Shown piece by piece: positions 9,104 to 17,236 of a DNA stretch of 64,000 bases (within the stretch, counting starts at the first letter, position 1; the number at the start of each line of letters is the position of its first letter). The translations under genes were made by a program, and so were the position numbers. The notes below the pieces were generated by a model. That model ran no database searches. It worked only from the letters and a program-made list of their open reading frames with translations, and had not been told where the DNA came from. Source of the stretch: Xylanimicrobium pachnodae JCM 13526 = NBRC 107786 (GTDB lineage Bacteria > Actinomycetota > Actinomycetes > Actinomycetales > Cellulomonadaceae); contig BCWJ01000015.1 in assembly GCA_001592145.1 (NCBI GenBank), forward strand, positions 50,082 to 114,081, written 5' to 3'.

Positions 9104-10009
9104 TCACGCCGTGAGGCGCGCGGTGGACTGCCGCACCAGGAGCAGCACGGCGAACACCACGGTGGTGACCGCCACGACGCCGGCGACACCGCCAGCGTAG
9201 GCGATCAACCCCGCGTCGAACCGCGCGGACCCGGTACCGGACCACACGCGGGCCAGGCTCAGGCCTGCCGCCAGCGTGGACGCCGCACCGATCACGCCCA
9301 GCAGCACACCGGCCACGACCGTGCTCCGCGTGGCCAGCGCACCGCCCGCGCCGACGACGTCTCCCGTGGCGTGGGTGGTCAGCGCGCAGACCAGCGCCCC
9401 CCACACGCCGACCACCAGCACGGCGGCGACGACGTCGGACGGTGTGTGCCACTGGCCCACGAGCGTGGAGATGCCGGTGGCCGCCGTCCATCCCGCCCCG
9501 AGCACCGCCACCGTGGGCCGCCAGGTACGCGGCACCGCGATCAGCAGCCCGACCGAGACAGACATGGCCACCGTCGTGTGCCCCGAGGGCAGCGAGTTGG
9601 GACGGTTCCACCCGGGCAGCAGGTGCGGACGGTCGTAGACCCAGTGCTTGACCACCTGCGTGGTCGCGTTCGAACCGCCGATGAGCGCCGCCACCTGCGC
9701 GGCGAGCACCCACCGCTGCCGCATGACGCAGACCACGGCCGTGACCGCGATACCGAGCACCACGAACGAGATCGAGACGACGTCGAGCACCGGGCGGGCG
9801 ACCGTCCACAGGCGGTACTGACCGTGAGCGGCACCGTCGAACGCGTACTCCTCGACCTGCTGACCGGCCCGGGTGGCCACGAAGGCCCGCCACGTCAGGT
9901 GCACGCCCACGGCCATGACCAGGGCGAACACCGCAGCCACCACCCGCGGCGCGACCGGGGGCGCGCCCGGGTCGTGGCCGCGCGGCGCGGCGGGGCGGGA
10001 AGCAGGCAT
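9104..10009 (-). CDS. PAP2-family membrane phosphatase
   Basis: A 301-residue polytopic membrane protein with all three PAP2 phosphatase motifs: KHWVYDRPH (about residues 117-125), SLPSGHTT (about 136-143) and STLVGQWHTPSD (about 175-186). The catalytic histidines are those of SGH and WHTPSD. Hydrophobic segments lie before and after the motifs, with an Arg-rich cytoplasmic N-terminus. The family removes phosphate from lipid phosphates such as undecaprenyl pyrophosphate, phosphatidate or phosphatidylglycerol phosphate on the outer face of the membrane; which one is used here is not evident. It lies 9 bp after the methyltransferase gene and so may be the last gene of that operon, though no clear ribosome site precedes its ATG. 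Confidence 0.9.
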   Translation of the reverse strand: MPASRPAAPRGHDPGAPPVAPRVVAAVFALVMAVGVHLTWRAFVATRAGQQVEEYAFDGAAHGQYRLWTVARPVLDVVSISFVVLGIAVTAVVCVMRQRWVLAAQVAALIGGSNATTQVVKHWVYDRPHLLPGWNRPNSLPSGHTTVAMSVSVGLLIAVPRTWRPTVAVLGAGWTAATGISTLVGQWHTPSDVVAAVLVVGVWGALVCALTTHATGDVVGAGGALATRSTVVAGVLLGVIGAASTLAAGLSLARVWSGTGSARFDAGLIAYAGGVAGVVAVTTVVFAVLLLVRQSTARLTA

Positions 10010-10018
10010 GGGGTAACG

Positions 10019-11668
10019 CTATGCGCCGCCGGCGGGACGCACGAAGCAGTCGCGTACCAGCCGTCGCACCGCAGGCGCCAGCTCGGCCAGCAGCGCGGCG
10101 GCGTCGACGTCGAACAGGGTCGCGATCGCTCCCGCGATCTGCCCGACGCTCAGCTCCCCGTCGCACGCCCCGACCAGGGCGGCCAGGGCCGTGGACGCGT
10201 GCACGCCGCGGCCCAGCCCGTCGCCCTGCCTGATGACGACGACGTTCGGGTCGGCCGCGCCCGGCGTCAGGTAACGCTCCTCCGTCACGTCCGGGGCGAC
10301 CACCAGGCGTTCCGCGGCCAGGGCGGCGTCGTCGCGGGCTGCGAGCCAGTCGTGCGCGGCCAGCGACGCGGCCAGGTGCGCGCCGAGCGGCTGGCGCACC
10401 GCCCCGGTGTGCTCCTCCAGTCGGCGCAGCGTCGCCGGCCCGTCGACGGGCCGGCGCAACGTCACGATCCCGAACCCGATCGCCGCCACGTCACGCGCCG
10501 CGAAGTCGTCCAGCCACGCGCCGTACGCCGCCGCCCACCCGGCCGGGTCCCGGTCGGGCGTGGTGCCCCCGTCCCGGATCCACGTCTCCGCATACTCCGC
10601 CGGGTCGAGCACCTCGCGCTGGATCACCCACCCGTCCAGGCCGCTCGCGTCGAGCCACTCACCCACCCGCTCCGCCCACGGCTGCCCGCGGCGATGCTCC
10701 CAGTTGCCCAGGAGCTGCGCGGTGCCGCCGGGCGCGAGCACGCTGCCGAGGTTCGTGACGAGGTCGCGCACCAGGTCGTCACCCGCGCGGCCGCCGTCGC
10801 GGTACTCGAAGTCGCCCAGCGCGTCGTGCACCGCCCGGCCCGCCGCCCCCTGGTGCGGGGTGATGACGAACGGCGGGTTGCTCACCACCAGGTCGAACCG
10901 CTCCCCCGCCACCGGTTCCAGCATCGACCCGCGGCGCAGCTCGATCACCTGCGCGGGCTCGAGGTTCAGGCCCGCGTTGAAGCGCGCGTACGCCAGCGCC
11001 CGCGCCGAGATGTCCGTGCCCAGCACGCTCCCGGCGTGCCGGGCGGCGTGCAACGCCTGGATGCCGCATCCCGTCCCCAGGTCCAGGACCCGGCCCACCG
11101 GGGCGCGCGACGTCACCTGCGCGAGCGTCAGCGACGCACCGCCCGCACCCAGCACGTGGTCCGGCGCGATGGCGGCGTCCCGAGCCAGCTCGGAGCGGTC
11201 GGAGGCCAGCCACCACGCCACGTCCCCCGACGCGTCGGTGGCCGCGTACGGGGCCAGGTCGACGGCGGCGCGCACGGCGTCGTCCCGCCCTGATCCCGCG
11301 CCGACGACGAGGCCGGCGTGTTCCAGGCCGACGGCTCCCGTGGCGGGCACCGCGGCGTCGAGCGCCGCCCGCGGAACCTGCCCGCCGAGCAGGAAGAGGT
11401 GCGCGAGCGTGGCACGCGGATCCCAGCGCGACGGCTCCCGGCCGGCCGTCGCCGCCGCCACCGCGCGGCGCGCCGGGACCGCCTGCTCACGGTGCAGCGC
11501 AGCGCTCGCGAGGTCGCCGAGCAGGTCGGCGACGCCGTCCACCGTGTAGCCGGAGCCCGTGAGGTCGGCACGCAGGGTGGCCAGCGCGGCGGGCGTCGCA
11601 ACCGGGGCCGGATCGCTCGGGGTAGGGCCGCTCGAGGTAGGGCCGCTCGGGGCGGCGGCGCGGCTCAC
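10019..11668 (-). CDS. HemK/PrmC-like class I methyltransferase
   Basis: A 549-residue SAM-dependent methyltransferase. The start is the GTG at 11668, overlapping the TGA of the lipoprotein gene (GTGA, 11665-11668); the 109 residues that the frame could add upstream are an Arg-rich shadow. An N-terminal helical region (about 1-150) precedes the Rossmann core, with motif I VLDLGTGCGIQALHAARHA at about 190-208 and the N6/N5-methylase signature SNPPFVIT at about 260-267. NPPF methylases modify amide or amine nitrogen in proteins, DNA or RNA. The N-terminal and C-terminal extensions match a conserved but uncharacterised actinobacterial group (I recall DUF7059/DUF7782 names). The substrate is unknown; it is not the release-factor methylase PrmC itself, which is about half this length. 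Confidence 0.85.
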   Translation of the reverse strand: MSRAAAPSGPTSSGPTPSDPAPVATPAALATLRADLTGSGYTVDGVADLLGDLASAALHREQAVPARRAVAAATAGREPSRWDPRATLAHLFLLGGQVPRAALDAAVPATGAVGLEHAGLVVGAGSGRDDAVRAAVDLAPYAATDASGDVAWWLASDRSELARDAAIAPDHVLGAGGASLTLAQVTSRAPVGRVLDLGTGCGIQALHAARHAGSVLGTDISARALAYARFNAGLNLEPAQVIELRRGSMLEPVAGERFDLVVSNPPFVITPHQGAAGRAVHDALGDFEYRDGGRAGDDLVRDLVTNLGSVLAPGGTAQLLGNWEHRRGQPWAERVGEWLDASGLDGWVIQREVLDPAEYAETWIRDGGTTPDRDPAGWAAAYGAWLDDFAARDVAAIGFGIVTLRRPVDGPATLRRLEEHTGAVRQPLGAHLAASLAAHDWLAARDDAALAAERLVVAPDVTEERYLTPGAADPNVVVIRQGDGLGRGVHASTALAALVGACDGELSVGQIAGAIATLFDVDAAALLAELAPAVRRLVRDCFVRPAGGA

Positions 11669-12264
11669 GACTCGACGCAGTCGGCCGCGAGGAAGTCGGT
11701 GATGCGCCCGGCGGCGGCCGTCACCGCCTGGGTGTCGTGCGCCGTGATGGTGTCGTTCAGCGCGGTGGCCACCGCGTCGGCGTCGTTGGCGTCGACGTCC
11801 TCCAGCGCCCGGTTGACCCGGGCGAGATAGGCGGACATGTCCGCCCAGTCGTCGGCCACGGGGTCGAGCACGCGGACCCCGGACATCGCCTCGCCGGCGG
11901 TACGGAAGCTGTTCACCAGGTTGCGGGGGTGCTCCGAGCTGAGGTTGACGAGGGCCTGGTTCGTGGCGCTCCACGCCTCCTGGAGAGCGGCGCACGCCGC
12001 GGCGTCGTCAGGGGTGTCGTCGGGGGCGGCGTCCGGGCTGGCGGAGGCGCCACCGCCGTCGGAGTCGGGGACGACGGCGTCCGACGGCACCTCGACGGAC
12101 GACGCCGTGGGCACGGGCGTCGGGGAGGCCGGGCCGTCCGGCGACCCCGAAGGACCGCCGCACCCCGCGAGCAGGCCCAGGGCCAGCACCGCGCCGACCG
12201 CGGTGCCGACACGTGCACGGGGCAACAGGTTCGGGCTGGGCAGCATCGTTCCATCGTGACGCAC
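11665..12264 (-). CDS. Putative lipoprotein, cysteine-bounded helical domain
   Basis: A 199-residue secreted lipoprotein as read from the GTG at 12264; the ATG at 12246 gives a more usual, 6-residue-shorter signal peptide. The lipobox is ALGLLAGCG, so the mature protein would be anchored through its first cysteine. A Ser/Pro/Thr-rich linker (PTPVPTASSVEVPSDAV and on) leads to a helical domain of about 105 residues that starts at AACAALQEAW and ends at LAADC. The domain is paralogous to the end of the next gene upstream (EQCQAIQAAW to LTGGC): similar length, a cysteine near each end, a VADDWA motif in both and a matching final helix. I do not recognise the family. A single disulfide joining the domain ends is a reasonable inference. 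Confidence 0.8.
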   Translation of the reverse strand: MRHDGTMLPSPNLLPRARVGTAVGAVLALGLLAGCGGPSGSPDGPASPTPVPTASSVEVPSDAVVPDSDGGGASASPDAAPDDTPDDAAACAALQEAWSATNQALVNLSSEHPRNLVNSFRTAGEAMSGVRVLDPVADDWADMSAYLARVNRALEDVDANDADAVATALNDTITAHDTQAVTAAAGRITDFLAADCVES

Positions 12265-12318
12265 CAGCGGCCCGGAACGAAAATCTTCCGGCGGGTGGCG
12301 GCACGCCCGAACACGTCC

Positions 12319-13215
12319 TCAGTTCGCGCAACCACCCGTGAGGTACGCCGTGATCCGCGCCGACGCCGCCGTGACCTCGGGGGTGTCCAGCTCGGCGAGC
12401 GTGGCCCCCACCGCCGAGGCGATGGCCTCCCCGTCGGTCGGAGCCACCGGCGTGACGGCCGCCGCGACGGTGTCGAGGTAGTGCGTGACCAGAGCCCAGT
12501 CGTCGGCCACCCCGGAGGGCGTGGGGGCGTCCACCAGCGCGTCCCTGGCACCCATGAAACCCTCCCGCAACGTGACCGGGTCGTCCGCCGACATCCCCAC
12601 CTGGTGCGACGCGGACGCCGTCCACGCCGCCTGGATCGCCTGACACTGCTCGGGCGTGGTGGGCTCGGCCACCCCCTGCTGCGGGCCGCGCCCCGTCACC
12701 GCCGCTCCGCCGAGTCCTGCCCCGATGGCGACCACGCCGACCGCGGCGAGCGCCCACCGGCTGTTGAGCCGCCCGGGCACGGCCAGGCGACGTCGGCCCC
12801 GCATCGCCGGGCGGCGACGCCGGAGACGCGCGGACGGCAGCGGCGCCGGCACGTCGACGGCCGGAGGAGGACCGACCGGGGCGAGGTCGACGGGCACGGG
12901 CTCCGCGGGCACGGGCTCGACGGGCACGGGGTCCACGGGCACGGGCTCCGCGGGCACGGGCTCCGCGGGCACGGGCTCGACGGGGTGGAGTGCGGGCCAT
13001 GAGGGGCCGGCGGCGTCCACCGGGCCCAGCAGGTCCCGGAACGACGAGCCGCCACCGGATGCCACCAGCGGTGTGCCGGACTGGGGCGTGCCGGACTGGG
13101 GCGTGCCGGACAGGGGTGTTCCGGACAGTGGCGCCCACTGCGGCGCGCCGGGCCGGCGCACGCCTCGATGCTGGCGGCCTCCCGGCACCGTCGGCGTCGT
13201 CGCACGTCCTGTCAC
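12319..13215 (-). CDS. Proline-rich single-pass membrane protein with cysteine-bounded domain
   Basis: A 298-residue protein starting at the GTG at 13215. In order: a disordered cytoplasmic region with four copies of a SGTPQ-like pentapeptide (about 30-50), a Pro/Val/Glu pentapeptide run (about 78-112, units like PVPAE and PVPVD), an Arg-rich patch (RLRRRRPAMRGRRR), one membrane helix (WALAAVGVVAIGAGLGGAAV, about 155-175), and an exposed domain bounded by two cysteines (EQCQAIQAAW to LTGGCAN). The last domain is paralogous to that of the adjacent lipoprotein, so the two genes look like a duplication in which one copy kept a lipid anchor and the other a transmembrane anchor. The gap between them is 54 bp. 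Function unknown; the layout suggests a cell-surface or envelope role. Confidence 0.75.
   Translation of the reverse strand: MTGRATTPTVPGGRQHRGVRRPGAPQWAPLSGTPLSGTPQSGTPQSGTPLVASGGGSSFRDLLGPVDAAGPSWPALHPVEPVPAEPVPAEPVPVDPVPVEPVPAEPVPVDLAPVGPPPAVDVPAPLPSARLRRRRPAMRGRRRLAVPGRLNSRWALAAVGVVAIGAGLGGAAVTGRGPQQGVAEPTTPEQCQAIQAAWTASASHQVGMSADDPVTLREGFMGARDALVDAPTPSGVADDWALVTHYLDTVAAAVTPVAPTDGEAIASAVGATLAELDTPEVTAASARITAYLTGGCAN
12886..12990. repeat. Seven 15-bp coding repeats (Pro-Val-Pro-Ala/Val-Glu/Asp)
   Basis: Seven consecutive 15-bp units with consensus CTCCGCGGGCACGGG on the plus strand; the units at 12901, 12946 and 12961 are identical. The array lies inside the minus-strand membrane-protein gene and codes for a Pro-rich pentapeptide run just before its Arg-rich patch. 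The unit length keeps the frame, so copy number can vary without breaking the gene. Confidence 0.9.
13071..13130. repeat. Four 15-bp coding repeats (Ser-Gly-Thr-Pro-Gln/Leu)
   Basis: Four 15-bp units (GCGTGCCGGACTGGG and variants) at 13071, 13086, 13101 and 13116, within the N-terminal part of the same membrane-protein gene. They code for SGTPQ/SGTPL pentapeptides. The sequence is unrelated to the Pro-Val array 80 bp away, so the gene has gained two independent arrays of the same period. Confidence 0.9.
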
Positions 13216-13300
13216 GCCGGGCAGGCTAGCGCGTGCGATCCGCCGGGTGAAGCCCGGGTTCCGGCGGGACGGACGGCGACCCGGCGGCCCGCCCCCACGC

Positions 13301-13337
13301 CGCAGAGCCCCGCCCGTGACCCGGGCGGGGCTCTGCG
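13301..13337 (-). terminator. Hairpin terminator after hppA
   Basis: A perfect 16-bp stem (13301-13316 with 13322-13337, CGCAGAGCCCCGCCCG) with a 5-nt loop, starting 13 bp beyond the hppA stop. There is no clear U-run, as is common for terminators in this GC range. It separates hppA from the downstream minus-strand gene at 13215. Confidence 0.8.
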
Positions 13338-13350
13338 AACGCCGGTCGGC

Positions 13351-15660
13351 TCAGCCGCGCAGGGCGGCGGTGATCTCCGCGTCGGCCGCCTTGATCGACT
13401 CCCGGTCGGCGCGGGCGGCGCGCAGGCGCGAGGCGATGACGGCGCCGAACGCGATCAGCGCGGCCACGGTGGCCAGGCCGATGCGCAGCCAGTGGTTGGC
13501 GTCCTCCGGGATGGACATGGCGACGACGGCGGGCGCGATGAGCACCGCGACCAGGTTCATCACCTTGATGAGCGGGTTGATGGCGGGGCCGGCGGTGTCC
13601 TTGAACGGGTCGCCCACGGTGTCGCCGATGACGGTGGCGGCGTGCGCGTCGGAGCCCTTGCCCCCGTGGGCGCCGTCCTCGACGATCTTCTTCGCGTTGT
13701 CCCAGGCGCCGCCCGAGTTGGCCAGGAAGATCGCCATGAGCACGCCCGCGCCGATGGCCCCGGCCAGGAACCCGGCGAGCGGCCCGACGCCCAGACCGAA
13801 CCCGACGGCGATGGGCGCGAACGCGGCGAGCAGGCCTGGGGTGGCGAGCTCCCGCAGCGAGTCGCGCGTGCAGATGTCCACGACCTTGCCGTACTCGGGC
13901 CGCTCCTCGAACGTCATGATGCCGGGGTGCTCGCGGAACTGGCGGCGCACCTCGTAGACGATCGCGCCCGCCGCGCGGGTCACGGCGTCGACCGCGAGAC
14001 CCGAGAAGAGGAACACGGTCGCGGCACCCAGAATCACGCCCACCAGGGTCACGGGCGAGATGATCTCGAAGCTCAGCATCGCGTTCACCAGGCCGGTGCC
14101 GCGGTGCCCGACGTCGGCCAGGGCACGTTCGACGGCGTCGGCGTAGGAGCCGAACAGCGCGGTGGCGGCGAGCACGGCCGTGGCGATGGCGATGCCCTTG
14201 GTGATGGCCTTGGTGGTGTTGCCCACGGCGTCGAGGTCGGTCAGGGTCTTCGCCCCCTCCTCGTCCACGTCCCCGGACATCTCGGCGATGCCCTGCGCGT
14301 TGTCGCTCACGGGCCCGAACGTGTCCATGGCCACGATGACGCCCACCGTGGTGAGCAGGCCGCAGCCGGCCAGCGCGATGAGGAACAGCGCGAGCCACAC
14401 CGACCCGCCCGCCACCAGGAACGCCGCGCAGATGGCCGCCGCGATGATGCCCGCGGTGTACACGGCGGACTCGAAGCCGACGCCGATGCCGGAGAGCACC
14501 ACGGTGGCCGCACCGGTCCGGGACGTGGCCGCCACGTGCAGCGTCGGCTTCGACGTCGTCCCCGTGAAGTACCCGGTGATCCACAGGATCACGCCCGCGA
14601 GCACCACGCCGATGACGACGGCGAGGGCGGCGTCCAGGCGCGGGTCGGCGGAGATGCCGTGCATCTCGCCCAGGTCGGCGGTGCCGTGGAGCTGATCGAA
14701 CGTGGACGGCAGGTACACGTACGCGGCGATCGCGGAGGCGATCGCTCCCACCAGGGCGGACAGGTAGAAGCCGCGGTTGATGGCCGTCAGGCCGTTCTCG
14801 GTGCCGCGCACGCGGGTCACCAGTACGCCGAGCAGCGCGACGAACGCGCCGATCGCCGTGATCATCAGCGGGAACACCATGCCCTGCTCACCCATGGCGG
14901 CCCGGCCCAGGATGAGCGCCGCCACCAGGGTCACGGCGTACGACTCGAACAGGTCGGCGGCCATGCCGGCGCAGTCGCCCACGTTGTCGCCCACGTTGTC
15001 CGCGATGGTGGCGGCGTTGCGCGGGTCGTCCTCGGGGATGCCCTGCTCGACCTTGCCCACCAGGTCGGCGCCGACGTCGGCCGCCTTGGTGAAGATGCCG
15101 CCGCCGACGCGCATGAACATGGCGAGGAGCGCGGCGCCGAAGCCGAAGCCCTCCAGCACCACGGGCGCGTTCTCCCGGTACACGAGCACCACCAGCGCGG
15201 CGCCGAGCAAGCCCAGGCCCACCACGCACATGCCGACGACGCCGCCCGTGCGGAACGCGATCCGGGCGCCCTGGTTGCGCCCGCCGGGCTGCGCGGCGGC
15301 CGCGGCGACGCGCACGTTGGCGCGCACCGCGAGCCACATGCCCAGGTACCCGATCGCGGCGGAGAACGCCGCGCCGACCAGGAACGCGATCGACCGGCCC
15401 ACGCGCACCCCGCCGTCCCCGGGCAGCAGGAACAGCAGCGCGAACACCACCACGGCGAACAGGGCGAGCGTGCGGAACTGGCGGTTGAGGTAGGCCGCCG
15501 CGCCCTCCTGCACCGCGCGGGCGATCTCCCGCATCGAGGCCGTGCCCTCGTCCGCGGCCAGCACCTGCCGGCGCAGCACGAACGCGCAGGCCAGCGCTGC
15601 CACAGCAATGACGGCGATCACCGCGACGATCACGATGCTGCCGGTTCCGAGTTCAGGCAT
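13351..15660 (-). CDS. hppA: Membrane H+-translocating pyrophosphatase
   Basis: A 769-residue integral membrane protein with about 16 hydrophobic segments. It hydrolyses pyrophosphate and pumps protons across the plasma membrane. The substrate-binding signature is intact: FTKAADVGADLVGKVEQGIP followed by DDPRNAATIADNVGDNVGDC, with the paired aspartate clusters that hold Mg-PPi. In GNTTKAITKG the residue after the second Thr is Lys, which marks the K+-independent subclass; K+-dependent enzymes have Ala there. The ATG at 15660 has GAGGAGG just upstream. It is divergent from the ECF sigma gene across 199 bp. A strong hairpin follows the stop. Confidence 0.97.
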   Translation of the reverse strand: MPELGTGSIVIVAVIAVIAVAALACAFVLRRQVLAADEGTASMREIARAVQEGAAAYLNRQFRTLALFAVVVFALLFLLPGDGGVRVGRSIAFLVGAAFSAAIGYLGMWLAVRANVRVAAAAAQPGGRNQGARIAFRTGGVVGMCVVGLGLLGAALVVLVYRENAPVVLEGFGFGAALLAMFMRVGGGIFTKAADVGADLVGKVEQGIPEDDPRNAATIADNVGDNVGDCAGMAADLFESYAVTLVAALILGRAAMGEQGMVFPLMITAIGAFVALLGVLVTRVRGTENGLTAINRGFYLSALVGAIASAIAAYVYLPSTFDQLHGTADLGEMHGISADPRLDAALAVVIGVVLAGVILWITGYFTGTTSKPTLHVAATSRTGAATVVLSGIGVGFESAVYTAGIIAAAICAAFLVAGGSVWLALFLIALAGCGLLTTVGVIVAMDTFGPVSDNAQGIAEMSGDVDEEGAKTLTDLDAVGNTTKAITKGIAIATAVLAATALFGSYADAVERALADVGHRGTGLVNAMLSFEIISPVTLVGVILGAATVFLFSGLAVDAVTRAAGAIVYEVRRQFREHPGIMTFEERPEYGKVVDICTRDSLRELATPGLLAAFAPIAVGFGLGVGPLAGFLAGAIGAGVLMAIFLANSGGAWDNAKKIVEDGAHGGKGSDAHAATVIGDTVGDPFKDTAGPAINPLIKVMNLVAVLIAPAVVAMSIPEDANHWLRIGLATVAALIAFGAVIASRLRAARADRESIKAADAEITAALRG

Positions 15661-15859
15661 CCGTCCTCCTCGACGCGCCCCGAATGGCTGGGATGGCCCG
15701 CCGGCGCCGTTGACGGCGGGATGCCGTGGAGTGTACCCACACTGTGAGCGTGGTCACGATGTTGTCCGGAAATTGCGTGAAGATTCCGCGCACGCGACGG
15801 CGCTCGACCCCCAACCTTTCCCGCTCCCCGACCGTTGAACGGGACAAGGAGGGAGACCC

Positions 15860-16399
15860 ATGGCCACCTGGGACGACGAGCTCACCGGGCTCGTGACGCA
15901 TCGCGGTCGCGCGCTCGTGGGCTACGCGTACCTCCTGTGCGGCGACGCGCGGGCGGCCGAGGACCTGGTGCAGGACGCCCTGGTCAAGGTGTACGCGCGA
16001 CTGCGGGGGACGCCCGGGCCGGCGACCGTGCACCCGTTGGACGACGTGTCCCCGCAACCCGGCACCGAGGCGTACGTGCGCCGCGCCATCCTCACGCTGT
16101 TCATCGACGACCGCCGCCGCGCCACCCGCTGGCGGGAGCGCCGCCACCTGGTCGCCGGCCCCGACGCCGCCCGCGGCCCCGAGTCCGGGGTCACCGCACG
16201 GGCCGACGTCGCCGCGGCGCTCGCCGGGCTGGCCCCGCGGGTGCGTGCCGCCGTCGTGCTGCGCTACTTCGAGGACCTCACGATCCCGCAGGTGGCCGAG
16301 TCCATGGGGCTCGCCACGGGGACCGTCAAGAGATACCTGGCCGATGCCGCCGCCGCCCTGCGCGACGTGCTGGCCGTCCCGACGGAGGACGAGAGATGA
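15860..16399 (+). CDS. ECF sigma factor, SigE family
   Basis: A 179-residue sigma-70 family factor with region 2 (GYAYLLCGDARAAEDLVQDA, about 21-40) that binds the -10 element and core polymerase, and region 4 (LRYFEDLTIPQVAESMGLAT, about 135-155) that contains the -35 helix-turn-helix ending in GTVKRYL. The ribosome site AAGGAGGG stands 6 nt before the ATG. It belongs to the actinobacterial SigE/SCO-type group, often encoded next to a short membrane-anchored partner. Here the next gene overlaps by ATGA and has a single membrane helix, which fits. The signal it answers is not visible. Confidence 0.9.
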   Translation: MATWDDELTGLVTHRGRALVGYAYLLCGDARAAEDLVQDALVKVYARLRGTPGPATVHPLDDVSPQPGTEAYVRRAILTLFIDDRRRATRWRERRHLVAGPDAARGPESGVTARADVAAALAGLAPRVRAAVVLRYFEDLTIPQVAESMGLATGTVKRYLADAAAALRDVLAVPTEDER

Positions 16400-17202
16400 C
16401 CCACTTCGACGATCCCCGTGAACAGACGCTGGTGCGGGTGCTCGACGCGCTCGCCGGGGCCGGCGCGGCAGCAGCCCGCCCCGACGCACTGCTCGGCACC
16501 GTCCGGCGCCGGGTGCGGCGGCGGCGCGCGGCCAAGCAGGCCGGCGTGGGGGCGACAACCCTCGCCGTCGGGGGCCTGGTCGTCGCCGGCGGCACCGTCC
16601 TGCAACGGTCGCCCGAGACCGCACCCGAGACCGTGCCGGGCGTCGTCCTGCCGACGACACCCAGCCCGTCCGCCCCGACGTCCTCCGCGACGGTGCCCGA
16701 CGCCACCTGCTCGGCGTCGTCGTCGACCTCCACGCCTGGCTCCGACGCCGTCTCCGGCGGCGCCCTGGCCGACGACGCGACCGTGCCGCAGCCCGTGCGG
16801 GACACCGCGCAGCGGCTGCTCGACGCCGCGGAGCGCTGCGACGCGGACGCGCTGATCGCGCTCGCGCAGGAGAACGGCACGACGCTGACGTTCGGGGGCC
16901 GCACCGCCGCCGAGTTCTGGACGCTGCCGGACGCCGAGGCGGACGAACCCGTCTACACCATCCTGGCCGGGCTGCTGCGCGACACCCGCTGGGCGGTCCT
17001 GGACGGCGGCACCGTCGCCTGGCCGCGCGTGTTCGCCCCGCAGTGGGCCGACGACGACGCCGCCTGGTCGGAGGCGGTCGCCGCGGGCGGGGTGTCCGCC
17101 GACCTGGCCGCGACCATGCGCGCCGCGGGCGTGGGCTACCAGGGCTGGCGCGTGGGGATCGCCCCGGACGGCACGTGGCAGTTCTTCGTGGGCGGTGACT
17201 GA
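16396..17202 (+). CDS. Single-pass membrane protein, likely partner of the ECF factor
   Basis: A 268-residue protein translationally coupled to the sigma gene (ATGA, 16396-16399). A basic cytoplasmic N-terminus of about 47 residues (LLGTVRRRVRRRRAAKQ) precedes one membrane helix (GVGATTLAVGGLVVAGGTVL), a Ser/Thr/Pro linker with one cysteine, and an exposed domain from about residue 118 with a helical start (VRDTAQRLLDAAERCDADAL) and sheet-rich end (GWRVGIAPDGTWQFFVGGD). This layout matches anti-sigma-like partners of SigE-family factors, whose cytoplasmic part holds the sigma factor. There is no zinc-binding HxxxCxxC motif, so the anti-sigma role is inference from position and topology only. 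Confidence 0.75.
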   Translation: MTHFDDPREQTLVRVLDALAGAGAAAARPDALLGTVRRRVRRRRAAKQAGVGATTLAVGGLVVAGGTVLQRSPETAPETVPGVVLPTTPSPSAPTSSATVPDATCSASSSTSTPGSDAVSGGALADDATVPQPVRDTAQRLLDAAERCDADALIALAQENGTTLTFGGRTAAEFWTLPDAEADEPVYTILAGLLRDTRWAVLDGGTVAWPRVFAPQWADDDAAWSEAVAAGGVSADLAATMRAAGVGYQGWRVGIAPDGTWQFFVGGD

Positions 17203-17236
17203 CGGGCGCGCGGGGCCGCGGTGCGAGACTGACGGC

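Noticed and set aside
12886..12990. CRISPR-like regular repeats
   Set aside because: Units are contiguous with no spacers and keep the reading frame; a coding minisatellite.
13168..15747. 859-codon plus-strand frame opposite hppA
   Set aside because: His/Gly/Arg-rich shadow of the pyrophosphatase gene.
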